DNA of 64,000 bases, taken from contig JAJPIV010000080.1 of NCBI GenBank assembly GCA_021324595.1, positions 38,649-102,648 of the forward strand. The letters are read 5' to 3'. Positions 23,567 through 34,949 of the stretch are shown one piece after another; the stretch's first letter is position 1; every line of letters begins with the position of its first letter. The notes below the pieces were generated by a model, which was given only the letters and a program-made list of their open reading frames with translations, was not told where the DNA came from and searched no databases. The stretch comes from Actinomycetota bacterium. Lineage in GTDB: Bacteria; Actinomycetota; Actinomycetes; Streptosporangiales; Streptosporangiaceae. Both the position numbers and the translations under genes were made by a program.

Positions 23567-24166
23567 CTACCGGAAGTCGAACCCGCCCGGGCAGCCGTTC
23601 CGGTCGGCGATCAGCCCGGCCAGCGTGGAGATCGCGATCTCCGGCGGCGTCTTCGAGCCGATATTGAGGCCGATCGGCCGGTGCACCCGGGCGACCTCGT
23701 CGGGTTCCACGCCGAGCAGGGCAAGCGCCTCGACGTGCGGCGGCTCGACCCGCGGGCTGCCCATGATCCCGACCCAGCGGGCAGGGGTGGCGAGCGCGTC
23801 CCTGAGCACCACCCCGATCTCCTCCCTGTGGTGGTCGGTCACCACCACGTCGGTCCCCGCATCCGGCACCGAGTCGATCGCGGCGCGCACGTCCAGGCCG
23901 TCCCCGGCCGCCTCCTTCGCCAGCTGCGCGTCGGGCTCCACGAGCACCGTCCGGTAGCCGGCGTCGGCGGCGTAGCGCAGCAGGTACCGGGCGACCGGGG
24001 TGGCGAAGACCGCGACCAGGGACCGGTCCGCGGGCGGCGCGGGCACGGTTCCGTGCGCGATCTCGCAGGCGGCGTCGTGCTCGGCATCGCGCGGGTGAGG
24101 GTGGTGCTCGTGGCGATCGTGGTGCGCCTGAAGGTCATCGTGGCCGTCGTGTCCGGTGCTGGTCAT
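23567..24166 (-). CDS. XdhC/CoxI family protein
   Basis: A 199-aa protein with the XdhC C-terminal Rossmann-like domain: AVFATPVARYLLRYAADAGYRT, VVVTDHHREEIGVVLRDAL, WVGIMGSPRV and HRPIGLNIGSKTPPEIAIS. XdhC-type proteins help insert molybdenum cofactor into xanthine dehydrogenase-type enzymes. The N-terminal CoxI domain is absent and replaced by a His-rich segment (HHDRHEHHPHPRDAEHD), a possible metal-binding tail. ATG 24166 is preferred over the longer 24202 start, which adds a basic peptide. No molybdoenzyme subunits lie nearby; location after the purine-salvage genes hints at purine oxidation, but this is inference. Confidence 0.8.
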   Translation of the reverse strand: MTSTGHDGHDDLQAHHDRHEHHPHPRDAEHDAACEIAHGTVPAPPADRSLVAVFATPVARYLLRYAADAGYRTVLVEPDAQLAKEAAGDGLDVRAAIDSVPDAGTDVVVTDHHREEIGVVLRDALATPARWVGIMGSPRVEPPHVEALALLGVEPDEVARVHRPIGLNIGSKTPPEIAISTLAGLIADRNGCPGGFDFR

Positions 24167-24217
24167 AGCCTTGAGCTTGCCACGCCGGCCCGGGGGTGTC
24201 ATGGGTGCCCCGTGCCG

Positions 24218-25987
24218 CTAGCCGTCGAGCAGCTCGCGCACGGCCTGCCGCAGCGGGTCCATCCTGGCACGGGCAGCCCGCCTGGCCTCGTCCAGCCGCC
24301 CGGCGATGACCGGCTCGACGACCTGCAGGTACGCCTTGATCTTCGGCTCGGTGCCGCTCGGGCGGATCACCACCCGGGCGCCGCGCATCCGGAAGCGCAG
24401 CACGTCGGCCGATGGCAGGTCCGCGGTGCCGCCGGTCAGGTCGGTGAACGAGGTCACGGGCTCACCCGCCAGCTCGGACGGGCTCGCCGCCCGCAGCCGC
24501 GCCATCACGTGGACCGGTTCCCGCGTCGCCACGGTGACCTGCTCGGTCAGGTGCACGCCGTGGGCGACCTCCAGCGCGTCATAGGCCTCAAGCAGCGACT
24601 CGCCGCCCGCCCTGGCCCTGGCGGCCAGGCCGAGCACCGCGAGCGCGGCTCCGATCCCGTCCTTGTCCCGGACCGTCGTGCCGACGCAGTAGCCGAGGGC
24701 CTCCTCGTAGCCGAACACGAACCGGCACTCGGGCCGCAGGTCGCCGGCCCTGGCGATCCACTTGAACCCGGTGAGCGTCTCGACGTACCGGGCGCCCGCC
24801 GCCGCCGCGATGCCGGCCAGCATCGTCGCCGACACGATCGTGGAGGCCACCAGCGGCCGCCGTCCCCGGCCGCCCTCCGCCGCGGCGTCGCCTGCCTGGG
24901 CGGCCCGGTCCTGCGGCGCCGCCTGCTCGCGTGCCGCGTCCCGGCCGAGCAGGTAGGCGCCGAGCAGCGCCCCGACCTGGTCGCCGGTGAGCTGGCGCCA
25001 GCCGCCCGGTGCCCGGTCGTCGGGGACGGCCACCGCGAGCCGGTCGCCGTCCGGGTCGTGGGCGAGCACCAGGTCCGCGCCGGTCCGCCGCGCCTGGGCA
25101 AGCGCGAGGTCCAGCGTGGCGTGCTCCTCCGGGTTCGGCGAGGCGACCGTCCGGAAGTCCGGGTCCGGCTTGGCCTGCGCCTCGACCAGGTCCGGGGGCG
25201 GGAATCCGGCCTGCTCGAAGGCCCGCAGCGCGAGCTCGCCCGCGACGCCGTGCAGCGGCGTGTAGACGTAGCGCAGCCAGGCGGCGCCGCGCGGGGCGCG
25301 TGCGGCGGCGCAGACCGCGTCCAGGTAGGCGGCCGCGACCTCGTCGCCGAGCTCGGTGATCAGCCGGTCTCCCGGCGCGGCGACGGGCACGCGGGACAGC
25401 GGCCCGAGCGCGCGGACCGCCGCCTCGATCTCCAGGTCGGCGGGGGGCGCGATCTGGGCGCCATCGCTGAGGTAGAGCTTGTAGCCGTTGTCGGGCGCCG
25501 GGTTGTGGCTTGCCGTGATCATGATGCCGGCGGCGGCGCGCAGGTGCCTGACCGCGAACGCGAGCAGCGGCGTGGGCTGGCGCGGGGGCAGCAGGAGCGC
25601 GGGGATCCCGGCCCCGGCCAGCACGCAGGCGGCTTCCTGGGCGAGCTCCTCCGACCGGTGCCGCGCATCGCAGCCGATCACGACGCCGGAGCTGGTCGCG
25701 GCCGGGTCCACGTAACGCAGCCAGCCGGCCAGCGCGGCGGTGGTGGCGCGGACGACGGCTCGGTTCATCCGGTTGGGCCCGGCGCCGACGGCACCGCGCA
25801 GTCCGGCGGTGCCGAACTCCAGCCGCCCGGCGAACCGGTCGGCGAGCTCGGCGGCGGCCCGCTCCGCCGCGTCGCCGGGGCCGGACCGCGCCGCGCCGAG
25901 CAGGGCGGCGAGCTCGGCGCGGTCGCCCTCATCGGGGTCGTCGGCGATCCACGCCATCACCTGGTCGCGCAGCTCGTCCCCGATCAC
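24218..25987 (-). CDS. Phospho-sugar mutase (phosphopentomutase/PGM2 type)
   Basis: Alpha-D-phosphohexomutase superfamily, 589 aa. The phosphoserine loop is [20 protein letters not shown]; the metal loop is [11 protein letters not shown]; the sugar-binding loop is [11 protein letters not shown]; the phosphate-binding loop is [13 protein letters not shown]. The PGM2 length and the direct coupling to PNP (GTGA overlap) point to ribose-1-phosphate to ribose-5-phosphate interconversion during nucleoside salvage, though glucose- or mannose-phosphates cannot be excluded. The neighbouring deoA, deoC, cdd and add support the pentose role. Confidence 0.85.
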   Translation of the reverse strand: MIGDELRDQVMAWIADDPDEGDRAELAALLGAARSGPGDAAERAAAELADRFAGRLEFGTAGLRGAVGAGPNRMNRAVVRATTAALAGWLRYVDPAATSSGVVIGCDARHRSEELAQEAACVLAGAGIPALLLPPRQPTPLLAFAVRHLRAAAGIMITASHNPAPDNGYKLYLSDGAQIAPPADLEIEAAVRALGPLSRVPVAAPGDRLITELGDEVAAAYLDAVCAAARAPRGAAWLRYVYTPLHGVAGELALRAFEQAGFPPPDLVEAQAKPDPDFRTVASPNPEEHATLDLALAQARRTGADLVLAHDPDGDRLAVAVPDDRAPGGWRQLTGDQVGALLGAYLLGRDAAREQAAPQDRAAQAGDAAAEGGRGRRPLVASTIVSATMLAGIAAAAGARYVETLTGFKWIARAGDLRPECRFVFGYEEALGYCVGTTVRDKDGIGAALAVLGLAARARAGGESLLEAYDALEVAHGVHLTEQVTVATREPVHVMARLRAASPSELAGEPVTSFTDLTGGTADLPSADVLRFRMRGARVVIRPSGTEPKIKAYLQVVEPVIAGRLDEARRAARARMDPLRQAVRELLDG

Positions 25988-26835
25988 GACGGCCTCCCGC
26001 CGCCCGGGTCACCGTCCAGCGCGCCCGGCAGGATCTCGCGGAGCAGGGCGCCGACCGCCGGGGCGGACCGGCGGCCCGCGGCGATCACCTCGGCGTGCCC
26101 GAGCCCGGCCGCGGACAGCCCCGCCGCCGGGTTGGTGACCAGGGACAGGCCGAGCACCTCGGCGCCGAGGTGGCGCGCGGCGATCGCCTCCAGCGCGGTG
26201 GACATTCCGACCAGGTCGGCGCCCGCGGCGCGGAGCATCCGGATCTCGGCGGGCGTCTCGTAGTGCGGGCCGGGCAGTGCGGCGTAGACCCCCTCGGCCA
26301 GGCCGGGGTCCGCTCGCCTGGCCAGGCCCCGCAGCCGCGCCGAGTACAGGTCGGACAGGTCGGCGAACCGCGATCCGCAGCCGGGCGGCGGCTCGGGGCC
26401 GGCGAGCGGCGAGCGCCCGGTGAGGTTCAGGTGGTCGCTGATCAGCACCGGCTGGCCCACGGCATACGCGGGGTTGATGCCGCCCGAGGCGTTGGTGAGC
26501 ACGACGGCGCGGCAGCCCGCGGCGACCGCGGTGCGCACCCCGTGGACGACCACGTGGACCGGGTGCCCCTCGTACAGGTGGAGGCGGCCGAGCAGGACGA
26601 GCACGCGCAGCGGGCCGAGCCGCACCGACCGGCCGAGGCCGGCGTGACCGGGCACGGTCGGCGGCGGGAAGCCGCCGAGCTCACCGAGCGGGAACTCGGC
26701 CGCCGGCTCGCCGAGGGCGTCGGCCGCTGCGGCGAAGCCGGAGCCGAGCACGACGGCCACGTCGTGCCCTGGCTGGCCGGAGAGGCGGGCAAGGCGCGCC
26801 GCGCTCTGGCGCGCGGCCGTGTAGGGGTCGGTCAC
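25984..26835 (-). CDS. Purine-nucleoside phosphorylase (PNP, trimeric type)
   Basis: Cleaves purine (deoxy)nucleosides with phosphate to base and (deoxy)ribose-1-phosphate. 283 aa, PNP/MTAP family: [30 protein letters not shown] (active-site His), [45 protein letters not shown] and [11 protein letters not shown] start follows GAGGAAGAG. It ends in a 4-nt overlap with the mutase gene that uses its product and begins 38 bp after the permease gene, so uptake and catabolism look like one operon. Confidence 0.94.
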   Translation of the reverse strand: MTDPYTAARQSAARLARLSGQPGHDVAVVLGSGFAAAADALGEPAAEFPLGELGGFPPPTVPGHAGLGRSVRLGPLRVLVLLGRLHLYEGHPVHVVVHGVRTAVAAGCRAVVLTNASGGINPAYAVGQPVLISDHLNLTGRSPLAGPEPPPGCGSRFADLSDLYSARLRGLARRADPGLAEGVYAALPGPHYETPAEIRMLRAAGADLVGMSTALEAIAARHLGAEVLGLSLVTNPAAGLSAAGLGHAEVIAAGRRSAPAVGALLREILPGALDGDPGGGRPS

Positions 26836-26872
26836 CTCTTCCTCACTCGCAGCAGGGTAGCGGCTGCCCCGG

Positions 26873-28147
26873 TCAGGCCTTCACGTACGGCTTGCCGTCG
26901 GCGGCCGGCGCCCGCACCCGCCCGACCAGCCCGGCCACCGCGATGATCGTCGCCACGTAGGGCGCCATCAGCAGGATGAACGAGGAGACCGGGACCTGCA
27001 GGCTGCCGAGCTCGGTGGCAAGCTGGGTGCTGAACCCGAACAGCAGCGCGGCGGCGACCGAGCCGAGCGGCGTCCACCGTCCGAAGATCATGGCGGCCAG
27101 CGCGATGTAGCCCATGCCGGAGCTGATGTCGGAGGTGAAGAAGCCAACCGACCCGATGGTCAGGTAGGCGCCGCCGATTCCGGCCACCAGCCCGCCGAGC
27201 ATGACGTTGCGGTACCTCACCCACAGCACCCTGATGCCGACCGTGTCGGCGGCCACGGGATGCTCGCCGACGGCCCGCACGCGCAGCCCCCACCGGGTGC
27301 GGAACAGCGCGACCTGGATCACCAGGATGAGCGCGTAGGTGAGGTAGAGGAACACGTTCGAGTCGAAGAACACCGGCCCGATGACCGGCAGGCTGCCCAG
27401 GACCGGGATCCTGACCGGGGTGAACGTGTTGCCGGTGTTGAAGGTGCTGGCGTACGGGATCATGATCCGGTCGTACAGGTAGTTGGTGAGCCCGAGCGCG
27501 ATCACGTTGAGCACCACGCCGAGGATGATCTGGTCCACCAGGAACATGATCGCGAAGACCGCCAGGACCGCCCCGAGCAGGCCGCCGGCCAGGGAGCCGG
27601 AGATCAGGCCGAGCCAGACGCCGCCGGTGACGCTCGCCACCGCCGCGCCGGTGAACGCGCCGAACAGCAGCTGCCCTTCGATCGCGATGTTGATCACGCC
27701 GGCGCGCTCGCACAGCAGGCCCGACAGCGCGCCGAGCACCAGCGGCACCGAGGCGGTGAGCGTGCCCTGCAGCAGGTCGACGACCTGCAGCGGCCCGACC
27801 GGGTTGCCCGCGTCGGCCCAGGACAGCAGCGCGAGCAGGAAGCAGGCGAGCGCCGCGGAGACGGTCAGCCGTCGGCCGGCCCGGCCGAGGTCGGCGGCGG
27901 CGCGGACGGCAGCCAGGCCGAGCGAGATCCCGCCGAGCACGTAGCAGAACTGCCTGCCCGGCACGCGGATCGCGGGCAGGCGGGGCGAGGCCCCGGGCAG
28001 CGAGAGCGCGAAGACCGCGTCGCCGCGGTGAGCGAGCAGGCCGAAGACCGCGACGTCGAGCAGGCCGAGCAGGGCGAACGTGCCCGCGGCGAGGTACCTG
28101 CGGTTCGCGGCGGCCGGGGCCGGCACGCCGGCGGTCAGCGCGGTCAC
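26873..28147 (-). CDS. ABC transporter permease, second nucleoside permease (BPD_transp_2)
   Basis: A 424-aa integral membrane protein with about ten hydrophobic segments. The BPD_transp_2 core is [24 protein letters not shown], then [23 protein letters not shown] and [24 protein letters not shown]. The first ~110 residues hold three extra helices. GTG 28147 overlaps the stop of the upstream permease as GTGA; the track's 906-aa ORF in this frame continues as a shadow. With the ATPase, the other permease and the BMP lipoprotein it forms a nucleoside importer. Confidence 0.9.
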   Translation of the reverse strand: MTALTAGVPAPAAANRRYLAAGTFALLGLLDVAVFGLLAHRGDAVFALSLPGASPRLPAIRVPGRQFCYVLGGISLGLAAVRAAADLGRAGRRLTVSAALACFLLALLSWADAGNPVGPLQVVDLLQGTLTASVPLVLGALSGLLCERAGVINIAIEGQLLFGAFTGAAVASVTGGVWLGLISGSLAGGLLGAVLAVFAIMFLVDQIILGVVLNVIALGLTNYLYDRIMIPYASTFNTGNTFTPVRIPVLGSLPVIGPVFFDSNVFLYLTYALILVIQVALFRTRWGLRVRAVGEHPVAADTVGIRVLWVRYRNVMLGGLVAGIGGAYLTIGSVGFFTSDISSGMGYIALAAMIFGRWTPLGSVAAALLFGFSTQLATELGSLQVPVSSFILLMAPYVATIIAVAGLVGRVRAPAADGKPYVKA

Positions 28148-29462
28148 CCGGTCCACCCCTTCGGCGCGAGCGCCTGCGGCCCGGCGCCGCCCGGCGCGCG
28201 CAGCCGGAACAGCAGCCGGATCAGCGGCGGCGCGGCGACGAACAGGACGATCAGGCCCTTGATGACGTCTACGACGTCCGACGGCACCCCGGTCGCGGCC
28301 GCCATCAGCGTCCCGCCGCCGTCGAGGGCGCCGAACAGCAGTCCGGCCAGGACCACGCCCCAGGGCCTGGCCCGGCCGAGCAGCGCGACGGTGATGCCGT
28401 CGAAGCCGTAGCTGCCGTAGCTGTTGAACGTCAGCGGCTGAGTCTGACCCTGGACGATCGTCGCCGCCGACAGGCCGGCGAGGGCGCCGGCGATCAGGAA
28501 CGCCAGCACCCAGACCCGCTCGACGGAGATGCCGGCGCTGCGCGCCGCGCTCGGGCTCGCGCCCACGGCGCGGAACCGGAATCCGATCGTCGTCCGGGAC
28601 AGCAGCCAGGCGGTCACCGCCGCGGCGGCGACCGCGATCAGGAAGCCGGCGCCGACCTGCGGCGGCGGCCCGCCGGCGCGGGGGAGCATCGCGTTCGGGG
28701 CGAGGTTGGGCGCGACCGCGTTGGTCTGGTTCGGCGCCTGGAGCGCGGCCCGGCTGGTCAGCAGGAACGACAGCAGGTTGTACATGACGTAGTTGAGCAT
28801 GATCGTGAGGATCACCTCGTGGGCGCCGGTGCGCGCCTTGATCTCGCCCACGATCCAGCCGATCACCGCCCCGCCCACCAGCGCGCCGGCCACGCAGGCG
28901 ACGGCGTGTACCACGACCGGCAGGCTCACGTCGACACCCAGCCAGGTGGCCACGAGCGCGCCGCCGATCCACTGCCCGGCGGCGCCGATGTTGAACATGC
29001 CGGCCCGGAACGCGACCGTGACCGACAGGCCGGTGAGGATCAGCGGGGTGGCCTCGAACGCGGTCAGCGAGAGCGGGTAGAAGACCGCGGCGATGGACCC
29101 GCCGTGGAACGCGGCCGCGATCGTTGCCGGGCTGAAGACCGCGCCCTCGAAGAGGGCGGAGTAGGCGGCGCTCACCGAGTCCCAGGTGGCGGCGAGCGCG
29201 GCCCCCGGCGCGTAGCCGAAGGATGCCCAGGCGCGCAGCACCACCGGGTCGCTCGCGACGATCAGTACCCCGCCGATCACCAGCGCCACGACGAACGCCA
29301 GGATGGTGATCACGGCCGGGCTGCCCTCCGTGATCGCCTGGATGATCGCGCGCCCGGTCAGCGGCCGCGGGCCGCCCGCCGGGGCGGCCGGCGCGGCGCC
29401 CTGATCCTGCCGCTCGGCCGAGGTGGCGTCCGCGTCCGCGGGACCTGCTGCTGCCTGGTCGC

Positions 29463-29466
<4 letters not shown>
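28144..29466 (-). CDS. ABC transporter permease, first nucleoside permease (BPD_transp_2)
   Basis: A 440-aa permease starting MSDQAAAGPADADATSAERQ (polar, Ala-rich cytoplasmic tail of ~45 residues), then about ten helices. LTGLSVTVAFRAGMFNIGAAGQ, LTIMLNYVMYNLL and GFRFRAVGASPSAARSAGIS are family features. YGSYGFDGITVALLGRARPWG is the conserved C-terminal region. It overlaps the ATPase gene upstream (ATGA) and the second permease downstream (GTGA), so the three are translationally coupled. The paired-permease BMP-type ABC systems import purine or general nucleosides. Confidence 0.9.
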
Positions 29467-31058
<1,592 letters not shown>

Positions 31059-31078
31059 CGGCAGTTTCCCTCCGTCCG

Positions 31079-31111
31079 CTGGCGGCGGCCCGCGCCGCGG
31101 GCCGCCGCCAG
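31079..31111 (-). terminator. Intercistronic hairpin after the BMP lipoprotein gene
   Basis: CTGGCGGCGGCCCG (31079–31092) and CGGGCCGCCGCCAG (31098–31111) are perfect 14-bp arms with a CGCCG loop. It lies inside the operon, 32 bp after the BMP stop and 20 bp before the ATPase start, with no U-tract: more likely a partial terminator or mRNA-stabilising element than an operon end. Confidence 0.75.
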
Positions 31112-31143
31112 CCGGGCGGTGCCTGCCACCGGGCGCGGGCCCG

Positions 31144-32244
31144 CTACACCGGGCTCTTGGTGGCCGGGGAGATCTTGCCGCTGATGATCTCCTGCTCGAC
31201 GGCCTTCAGCTCGGCCTGCAGGCCGGCGGGGACCTTGCTCGCCCAGTCGTGGAACGGCGCGAGGACGGCGCCGCCATTGGCCAGCGTGCCCACGTAGGTA
31301 CCGCCGTGGAAGGTGCCGTTCGCGGCCTCGAGCACCGCGGTCTTCACCGCGCTCGCGATCCCCTTCTCCACGCTGGTGATGAAGTACGGGCAGTAGGCCG
31401 CGGCGCTGACGCAGCCGTCGGTGTCCACCCAGAACATGCTGACCTTCTTGCCCGCGGCGTCCGCGGCCTGCACGGCCTTGGCGCTGCCCAGGCCGACGCC
31501 GCCGGCCACCGGGAAGATGATGTCGGCGCCCTCGTGAATGAACGTGTCGGCGATGGTCTCCCCGGCTGTCAGGTTGGTGAAGCTCCCGGCGAACACGCCG
31601 TTCTGCTTCGGCTCGCTCCAGCCGAGCACCTGGACGTGGGTGTGGTGCTGCGCGTTGTAGTACTGCACGCCGTCCCAGAAGCCGTCCATGTAGATCGTGA
31701 CCGTGCCGAACTTCTCGCCGCCGTAGGTGGCGACCTTCCCCGTCTTGGTCATCCCGGCCGCCAGGTAGCCGCCGAGGAACGCGTCCTGGACCGTGTTGAA
31801 GACCAGCTGGTCGATATTGCTGAGCTTGCCGCCGGGCTTGGTCGGCAGGCAGAAGGAGGCGTAGGAGCAGTCGACGATCGCGAACTTCTGCTTGGGATTG
31901 GCCGCGGCCGCCTGCTGGGTGGCGGCTCCCATGAGGAAGCCGACCGTCACGATGATCCCGCACTTCTCGCCGAGGAACGTGCTGATGTTCGTGGCGTAGT
32001 CCGAGGGCGACGTGGACTGCAGGTACCGCACGGTGATCTTGTCCGGCTCGGCCGCCTGGGCCGCCTTCATGCCCTGCCAGGAGGTCTGGTTGAACGACTT
32101 GTCGTTGATGCCGCCGGTGTCGGTGACCATGCAGCCGAGGAACTTGGCCTTCGTCGCCGTCGTACTCGGCGCGGGCTTGGCGCAGCCCGCGGCGAGCAGC
32201 CCCACGGCGCTCAGCGCGGCAAGGGTCTTGACCGTCCGTCTCAC
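31144..32244 (-). CDS. BMP family nucleoside-binding lipoprotein
   Basis: Extracytoplasmic solute receptor of the PnrA/BMP family, 366 aa. Signal peptide MRRTVKTLAALSAVGLLAAG ends in a lipobox LAAG|C. The mature protein shows GGINDKSFNQTSWQGMKAAQ and YATNISTFLGEKCGIIVTVG, family hallmarks, and a C-terminal VGTLANGGAVLAPFHDW. GTG 32244 has a textbook AGAGGAGG 7–8 nt upstream. It is the first gene of the uptake operon and captures nucleosides outside the membrane. An AT-rich patch at 32355–32370 (minus strand TAGGTATTAGATT) is the probable promoter region. Confidence 0.94.
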   Translation of the reverse strand: MRRTVKTLAALSAVGLLAAGCAKPAPSTTATKAKFLGCMVTDTGGINDKSFNQTSWQGMKAAQAAEPDKITVRYLQSTSPSDYATNISTFLGEKCGIIVTVGFLMGAATQQAAAANPKQKFAIVDCSYASFCLPTKPGGKLSNIDQLVFNTVQDAFLGGYLAAGMTKTGKVATYGGEKFGTVTIYMDGFWDGVQYYNAQHHTHVQVLGWSEPKQNGVFAGSFTNLTAGETIADTFIHEGADIIFPVAGGVGLGSAKAVQAADAAGKKVSMFWVDTDGCVSAAAYCPYFITSVEKGIASAVKTAVLEAANGTFHGGTYVGTLANGGAVLAPFHDWASKVPAGLQAELKAVEQEIISGKISPATKSPV

Positions 32245-32512
32245 GGGAACCTCCTCTGCGGGGGCGGCGGGCTGCCGCGGTACGCACGGCGCGCTGACCC
32301 GCCCCGGCCGGCCAGGGCACGCAAGTACCCCCGGGATCCCCCCGGGCTGATCGGAATCTAATACCTACCAGGTGCCCGCGGAAGCGGGCGAGCCCGGCGA
32401 TCCGGGCCCGTTGTGAAATCGATACGCATGGTGCTGGCGGTGCGGCGGCAGCCGCGGGCTCCGCCCCGGTGACCGTGGGCCTGGCGAGTCGGGACGAAGG
32501 TCCCTGGGAGCC

Positions 32513-32620
32513 GTCACCAGGCCGGCGGGAATGTGACCCAGGAGACATTGGCCTTCGGCCTCGGGAACTTCCTGTGGTGGGAGCGTCACCAGGCCGGCGG
32601 GAATGTGACCCAGGAGACAT
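32513..32620. repeat. Two 36-bp identical direct repeats separated by 36 bp
   Basis: GTCACCAGGCCGGCGGGAAT followed by GTGACCCAGGAGACAT occurs at 32513–32548 and 32585–32620, identical over 36 bp. The preceding GGGAGC is also shared with a one-base difference. Each copy contains a GTCAC…GTGAC dyad and two near-direct half-sites (GTCACC-AGG, GTGACCCAGG). They lie in the divergent gap 32245–32653 between the BMP and BlaI-like genes. The rest of that 409-bp gap shows only the AT-rich patch noted with the BMP gene. Confidence 0.92.
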
Positions 32621-32653
32621 CACCGGGCTTGGCGGCAACAGGGGAGACGCGGC

Positions 32654-33019
32654 ATGGGCGACATCGGGCCAGGCGGGGCGTGCGTGCGGTCGTTCGGCGA
32701 ACTGGAACTGGCGGTCATGGACCTGGCCTGGGCCTCGCCATGCCCGCTGCACCCGGGTGAGGTGCAGCAGCGGCTGCGGCCTGCGCACCCGGTCGCCTAC
32801 ACGACCGTGCTCACGGTGATGAGCAGGCTGCACGCCAAGGGATGGCTGGCCCGCAAGAAGGAAGGCCGGGGCTACGGCTACTGGCCGACCACGAGCCGCG
32901 CCGAGTACGCCGCCGGGCTGATGAGCCAGGCGCTCGCGATCGGCGGGAACGACTCGGCGACGCTGGCGCAGTTCGCCAGGCGGCTCAGCTCGGCTCGCCG
33001 CACGGCTGGAGCCGCCTGA
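32654..33019 (+). CDS. BlaI/MecI/CopY-family transcriptional regulator
   Basis: A 121-aa winged-helix repressor. After a short N-terminus the core reads FGELELAVMDLAWAS, then HPGEVQQRLRPAHPVAYTTVL and TVMSRLHAKGWLARKKEGRG, the penicillinase-repressor HTH. The C-terminal dimerisation region follows (SRAEYAAGLMSQAL). GGGGAGA lies ~8 nt before the ATG. No BlaR1-type membrane sensor peptidase is adjacent. Position between the two arms of the nucleoside regulon, beside paired repeats, suggests local regulation, but actinobacterial BlaI homologues often act elsewhere. Confidence 0.88.
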   Translation: MGDIGPGGACVRSFGELELAVMDLAWASPCPLHPGEVQQRLRPAHPVAYTTVLTVMSRLHAKGWLARKKEGRGYGYWPTTSRAEYAAGLMSQALAIGGNDSATLAQFARRLSSARRTAGAA

Positions 33020-33196
33020 TCGGCGGTACCGCCGGCTCGCGGGCGGCTGCGGCCTGCCGACGACAGGGGCCGGGTCCCGGTCCCGGCGCGCCCGGTGGCC
33101 GGTGCCGGCAGGCCCGCGCGGCCGCCGGGGCAATGGAATACTCTGCTGGCAAGTTGCCGGGAAGGCGGGGATTGACCCGAAGCTGGGAGATGCCCG

Positions 33197-33604
33197 ATGA
33201 CGACCGACTGGCCCGCGCTGCGAGCGACCGCGGCGGCGGCCGCGGCCAATGCCTACGCCCCGTATTCGCGGCTGCGGGTCGGCGCGGCCGGGCAGACGAC
33301 CGCCGGGACGGTGGTTACCGGCTGCAACGTGGAGAACGCGTCCTTCGGCCTGACCCTGTGCGCCGAGTGCGGCCTGGTGAGCGCGCTGCACGCGGCCGGG
33401 GCGGGCAGGCTGGTCGCGGTGAGCGTGGTCGCGGGGGACGGCGCGCCGCTGGTGCCGTGCGGCCGGTGCCGGCAGCTGCTGCTCGAGGCGGGCGGCCCCG
33501 GCCTGCTGATCGACTCGCACGGCGGGCCGCGGCGGCTGGGCGAGCTGCTGCCTGACGCCTTCACCGGGACCGACCTGGCCGAGCGCCGCGACCACGGTGA
33601 CTGA
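33197..33604 (+). CDS. cdd: Cytidine deaminase
   Basis: Hydrolytic deamination of (deoxy)cytidine to (deoxy)uridine. 135 aa, tetrameric Zn type: AYAPYSRLRVGAA, substrate loop GCNVENASFG, zinc/catalytic CAECGLVSAL (Cys and Glu) and PCGRCRQLLLE (two Cys ligands). GGGAGATGCCC precedes the ATG. The stop overlaps the deoA start by 8 nt. The 177-bp gap before it contains a TACTCT box near 33138, a possible promoter for cdd–deoA–add. Confidence 0.95.
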   Translation: MTTDWPALRATAAAAAANAYAPYSRLRVGAAGQTTAGTVVTGCNVENASFGLTLCAECGLVSALHAAGAGRLVAVSVVAGDGAPLVPCGRCRQLLLEAGGPGLLIDSHGGPRRLGELLPDAFTGTDLAERRDHGD

Positions 33605-34949
33605 GGCGGCCCGGGCCGCGGACGGCCCGGCTCCGGCGCCCGGGCGCGCACCGGCGGTGGTCGACCTGATCCGGGCCAAGCGGGACGGCGGCACGCTGAC
33701 GGCCGGGCAGATCCGCTGGCTGATCTCCGCGTACACCGCCGGGGAGGTCGCCGACGAGCAGATGGCGGCGCTGGCGATGGCCATCTTCTTCCGCGGCCTG
33801 AACCGGGCTGAGCTGAGCGCGTGGACCGACGCGATGATCGGCTCCGGCCGGCGGCTCGACCTCAGCGGGGTGCCGGCGCCGACCGTGGACAAGCACTCCA
33901 CGGGCGGGGTGGGCGACAAGGTCTCGCTGATCCTCGTCCCGCTCGTCGCCAGCTGCGGCGCCGCCGTGCCGCAGCTGTCCGGCCGGGGCCTGGGGCACAC
34001 CGGCGGCACCCTCGACAAGATGGAGGCGATCCCCGGCTGGCGGGCCGGCCTCCGGGGGAGCGAATTCGCTCGCCTGCTCTCCTCCGTCGGCGCGGTGATC
34101 GCGGCGGCCGGGGAGGACCTGGCGCCCGCCGACCGCAAGCTCTATGCCCTCCGAGACGTCACCGGGACCGTCGAGTCGATCCCGCTGATCGCCAGCTCGA
34201 TCATGTCGAAGAAGATCGCCGAGGGCACCGCGGCGCTGGTGCTCGACGTCAAGGTGGGCAGCGGCGCGTTCATGCGGGACCTGGCCCGGGCCAGGGAGCT
34301 GGCGCGCGCGATGACCGAGCTCGGCGCCGGCCACGGGGTGCGGACGACCGCGCTGCTCACCGCGATGGACGCCCAGCTCGGCCGCGCGGTCGGGAACGCG
34401 GTGGAGGTCGCCGAGGCCATCGAGGTGCTGCGCGGCGGCGGGCCCGCCGACCTGGTCGAGGTGACCCTGGCGCTGGCGCGGGAGATGCTGGCCCTGGCCG
34501 GGATCGCGGCCGACCCGGCGGCCGCCCTGGCCGACGGCCGGGCGCTGGCGAAGTTCCGCCAGATGGTCGCCGCCCAGGGCGGCGACCCCGACGCCCCGCT
34601 CCCGTCCGCCGCGCACGCCAGGCGGGTCGCGGCGGATGCCTCCGGCTGGCTGCTGCGGCTGGACGCGCTCGCGGTCGGCACCGCGGCCTGGCGGCTCGGG
34701 GCCGGCCGGGCGCGGAAGGAGGACCCGGTCAGCCCCGGAGCTGGGGTGCTGTGCCTGGCCAAGCCGGGCGATCCGGTGGCGGCCGGGCAGCCGCTGCTGG
34801 AGCTGCGCGCCGACGACCCGGCCCGGTTCGACGGCGCCCTCGCGGCGCTGGACGGCGCCGTCGCGATCGGGCCGCAGCGCCCGGAGCCCGGGCCGCTGAT
34901 CATCGGCAGGATCCGCCAGCCCGGCGGACGCCGCCGTGCGCGACAATGA
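33597..34949 (+). CDS. deoA: Thymidine phosphorylase
   Basis: Phosphorolysis of thymidine/deoxyuridine to base plus 2-deoxyribose-1-phosphate. 450 aa: GTG start inside the cdd end; [21 protein letters not shown]-terminal helical domain; [20 protein letters not shown] (phosphate site); [19 protein letters not shown] (nucleoside site); [20 protein letters not shown]; and the C-terminal pyrimidine-phosphorylase domain. The product feeds deoxyribose-1-phosphate to the mutase and then DeoC. ATGA overlap with add. Confidence 0.96.
   Translation: MTEAARAADGPAPAPGRAPAVVDLIRAKRDGGTLTAGQIRWLISAYTAGEVADEQMAALAMAIFFRGLNRAELSAWTDAMIGSGRRLDLSGVPAPTVDKHSTGGVGDKVSLILVPLVASCGAAVPQLSGRGLGHTGGTLDKMEAIPGWRAGLRGSEFARLLSSVGAVIAAAGEDLAPADRKLYALRDVTGTVESIPLIASSIMSKKIAEGTAALVLDVKVGSGAFMRDLARARELARAMTELGAGHGVRTTALLTAMDAQLGRAVGNAVEVAEAIEVLRGGGPADLVEVTLALAREMLALAGIAADPAAALADGRALAKFRQMVAAQGGDPDAPLPSAAHARRVAADASGWLLRLDALAVGTAAWRLGAGRARKEDPVSPGAGVLCLAKPGDPVAAGQPLLELRADDPARFDGALAALDGAVAIGPQRPEPGPLIIGRIRQPGGRRRARQ

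Noticed and set aside
32513-32620. CRISPR array (36-bp repeat, 36-bp spacer)
   Set aside because: Only two repeats, no cas genes in the window, and the flanks are a divergent promoter region. The sizes are suggestive but insufficient.
32533-32760. 75-aa ORF over the direct repeats
   Set aside because: Repeat-derived residues (VTQET twice) and overlap with the BlaI-like gene in another frame; no sign of a real product.
32654-33019. Beta-lactamase regulatory system
   Set aside because: The gene is BlaI-like, but there is no BlaR1 sensor or beta-lactamase nearby, so a resistance role is not supported.
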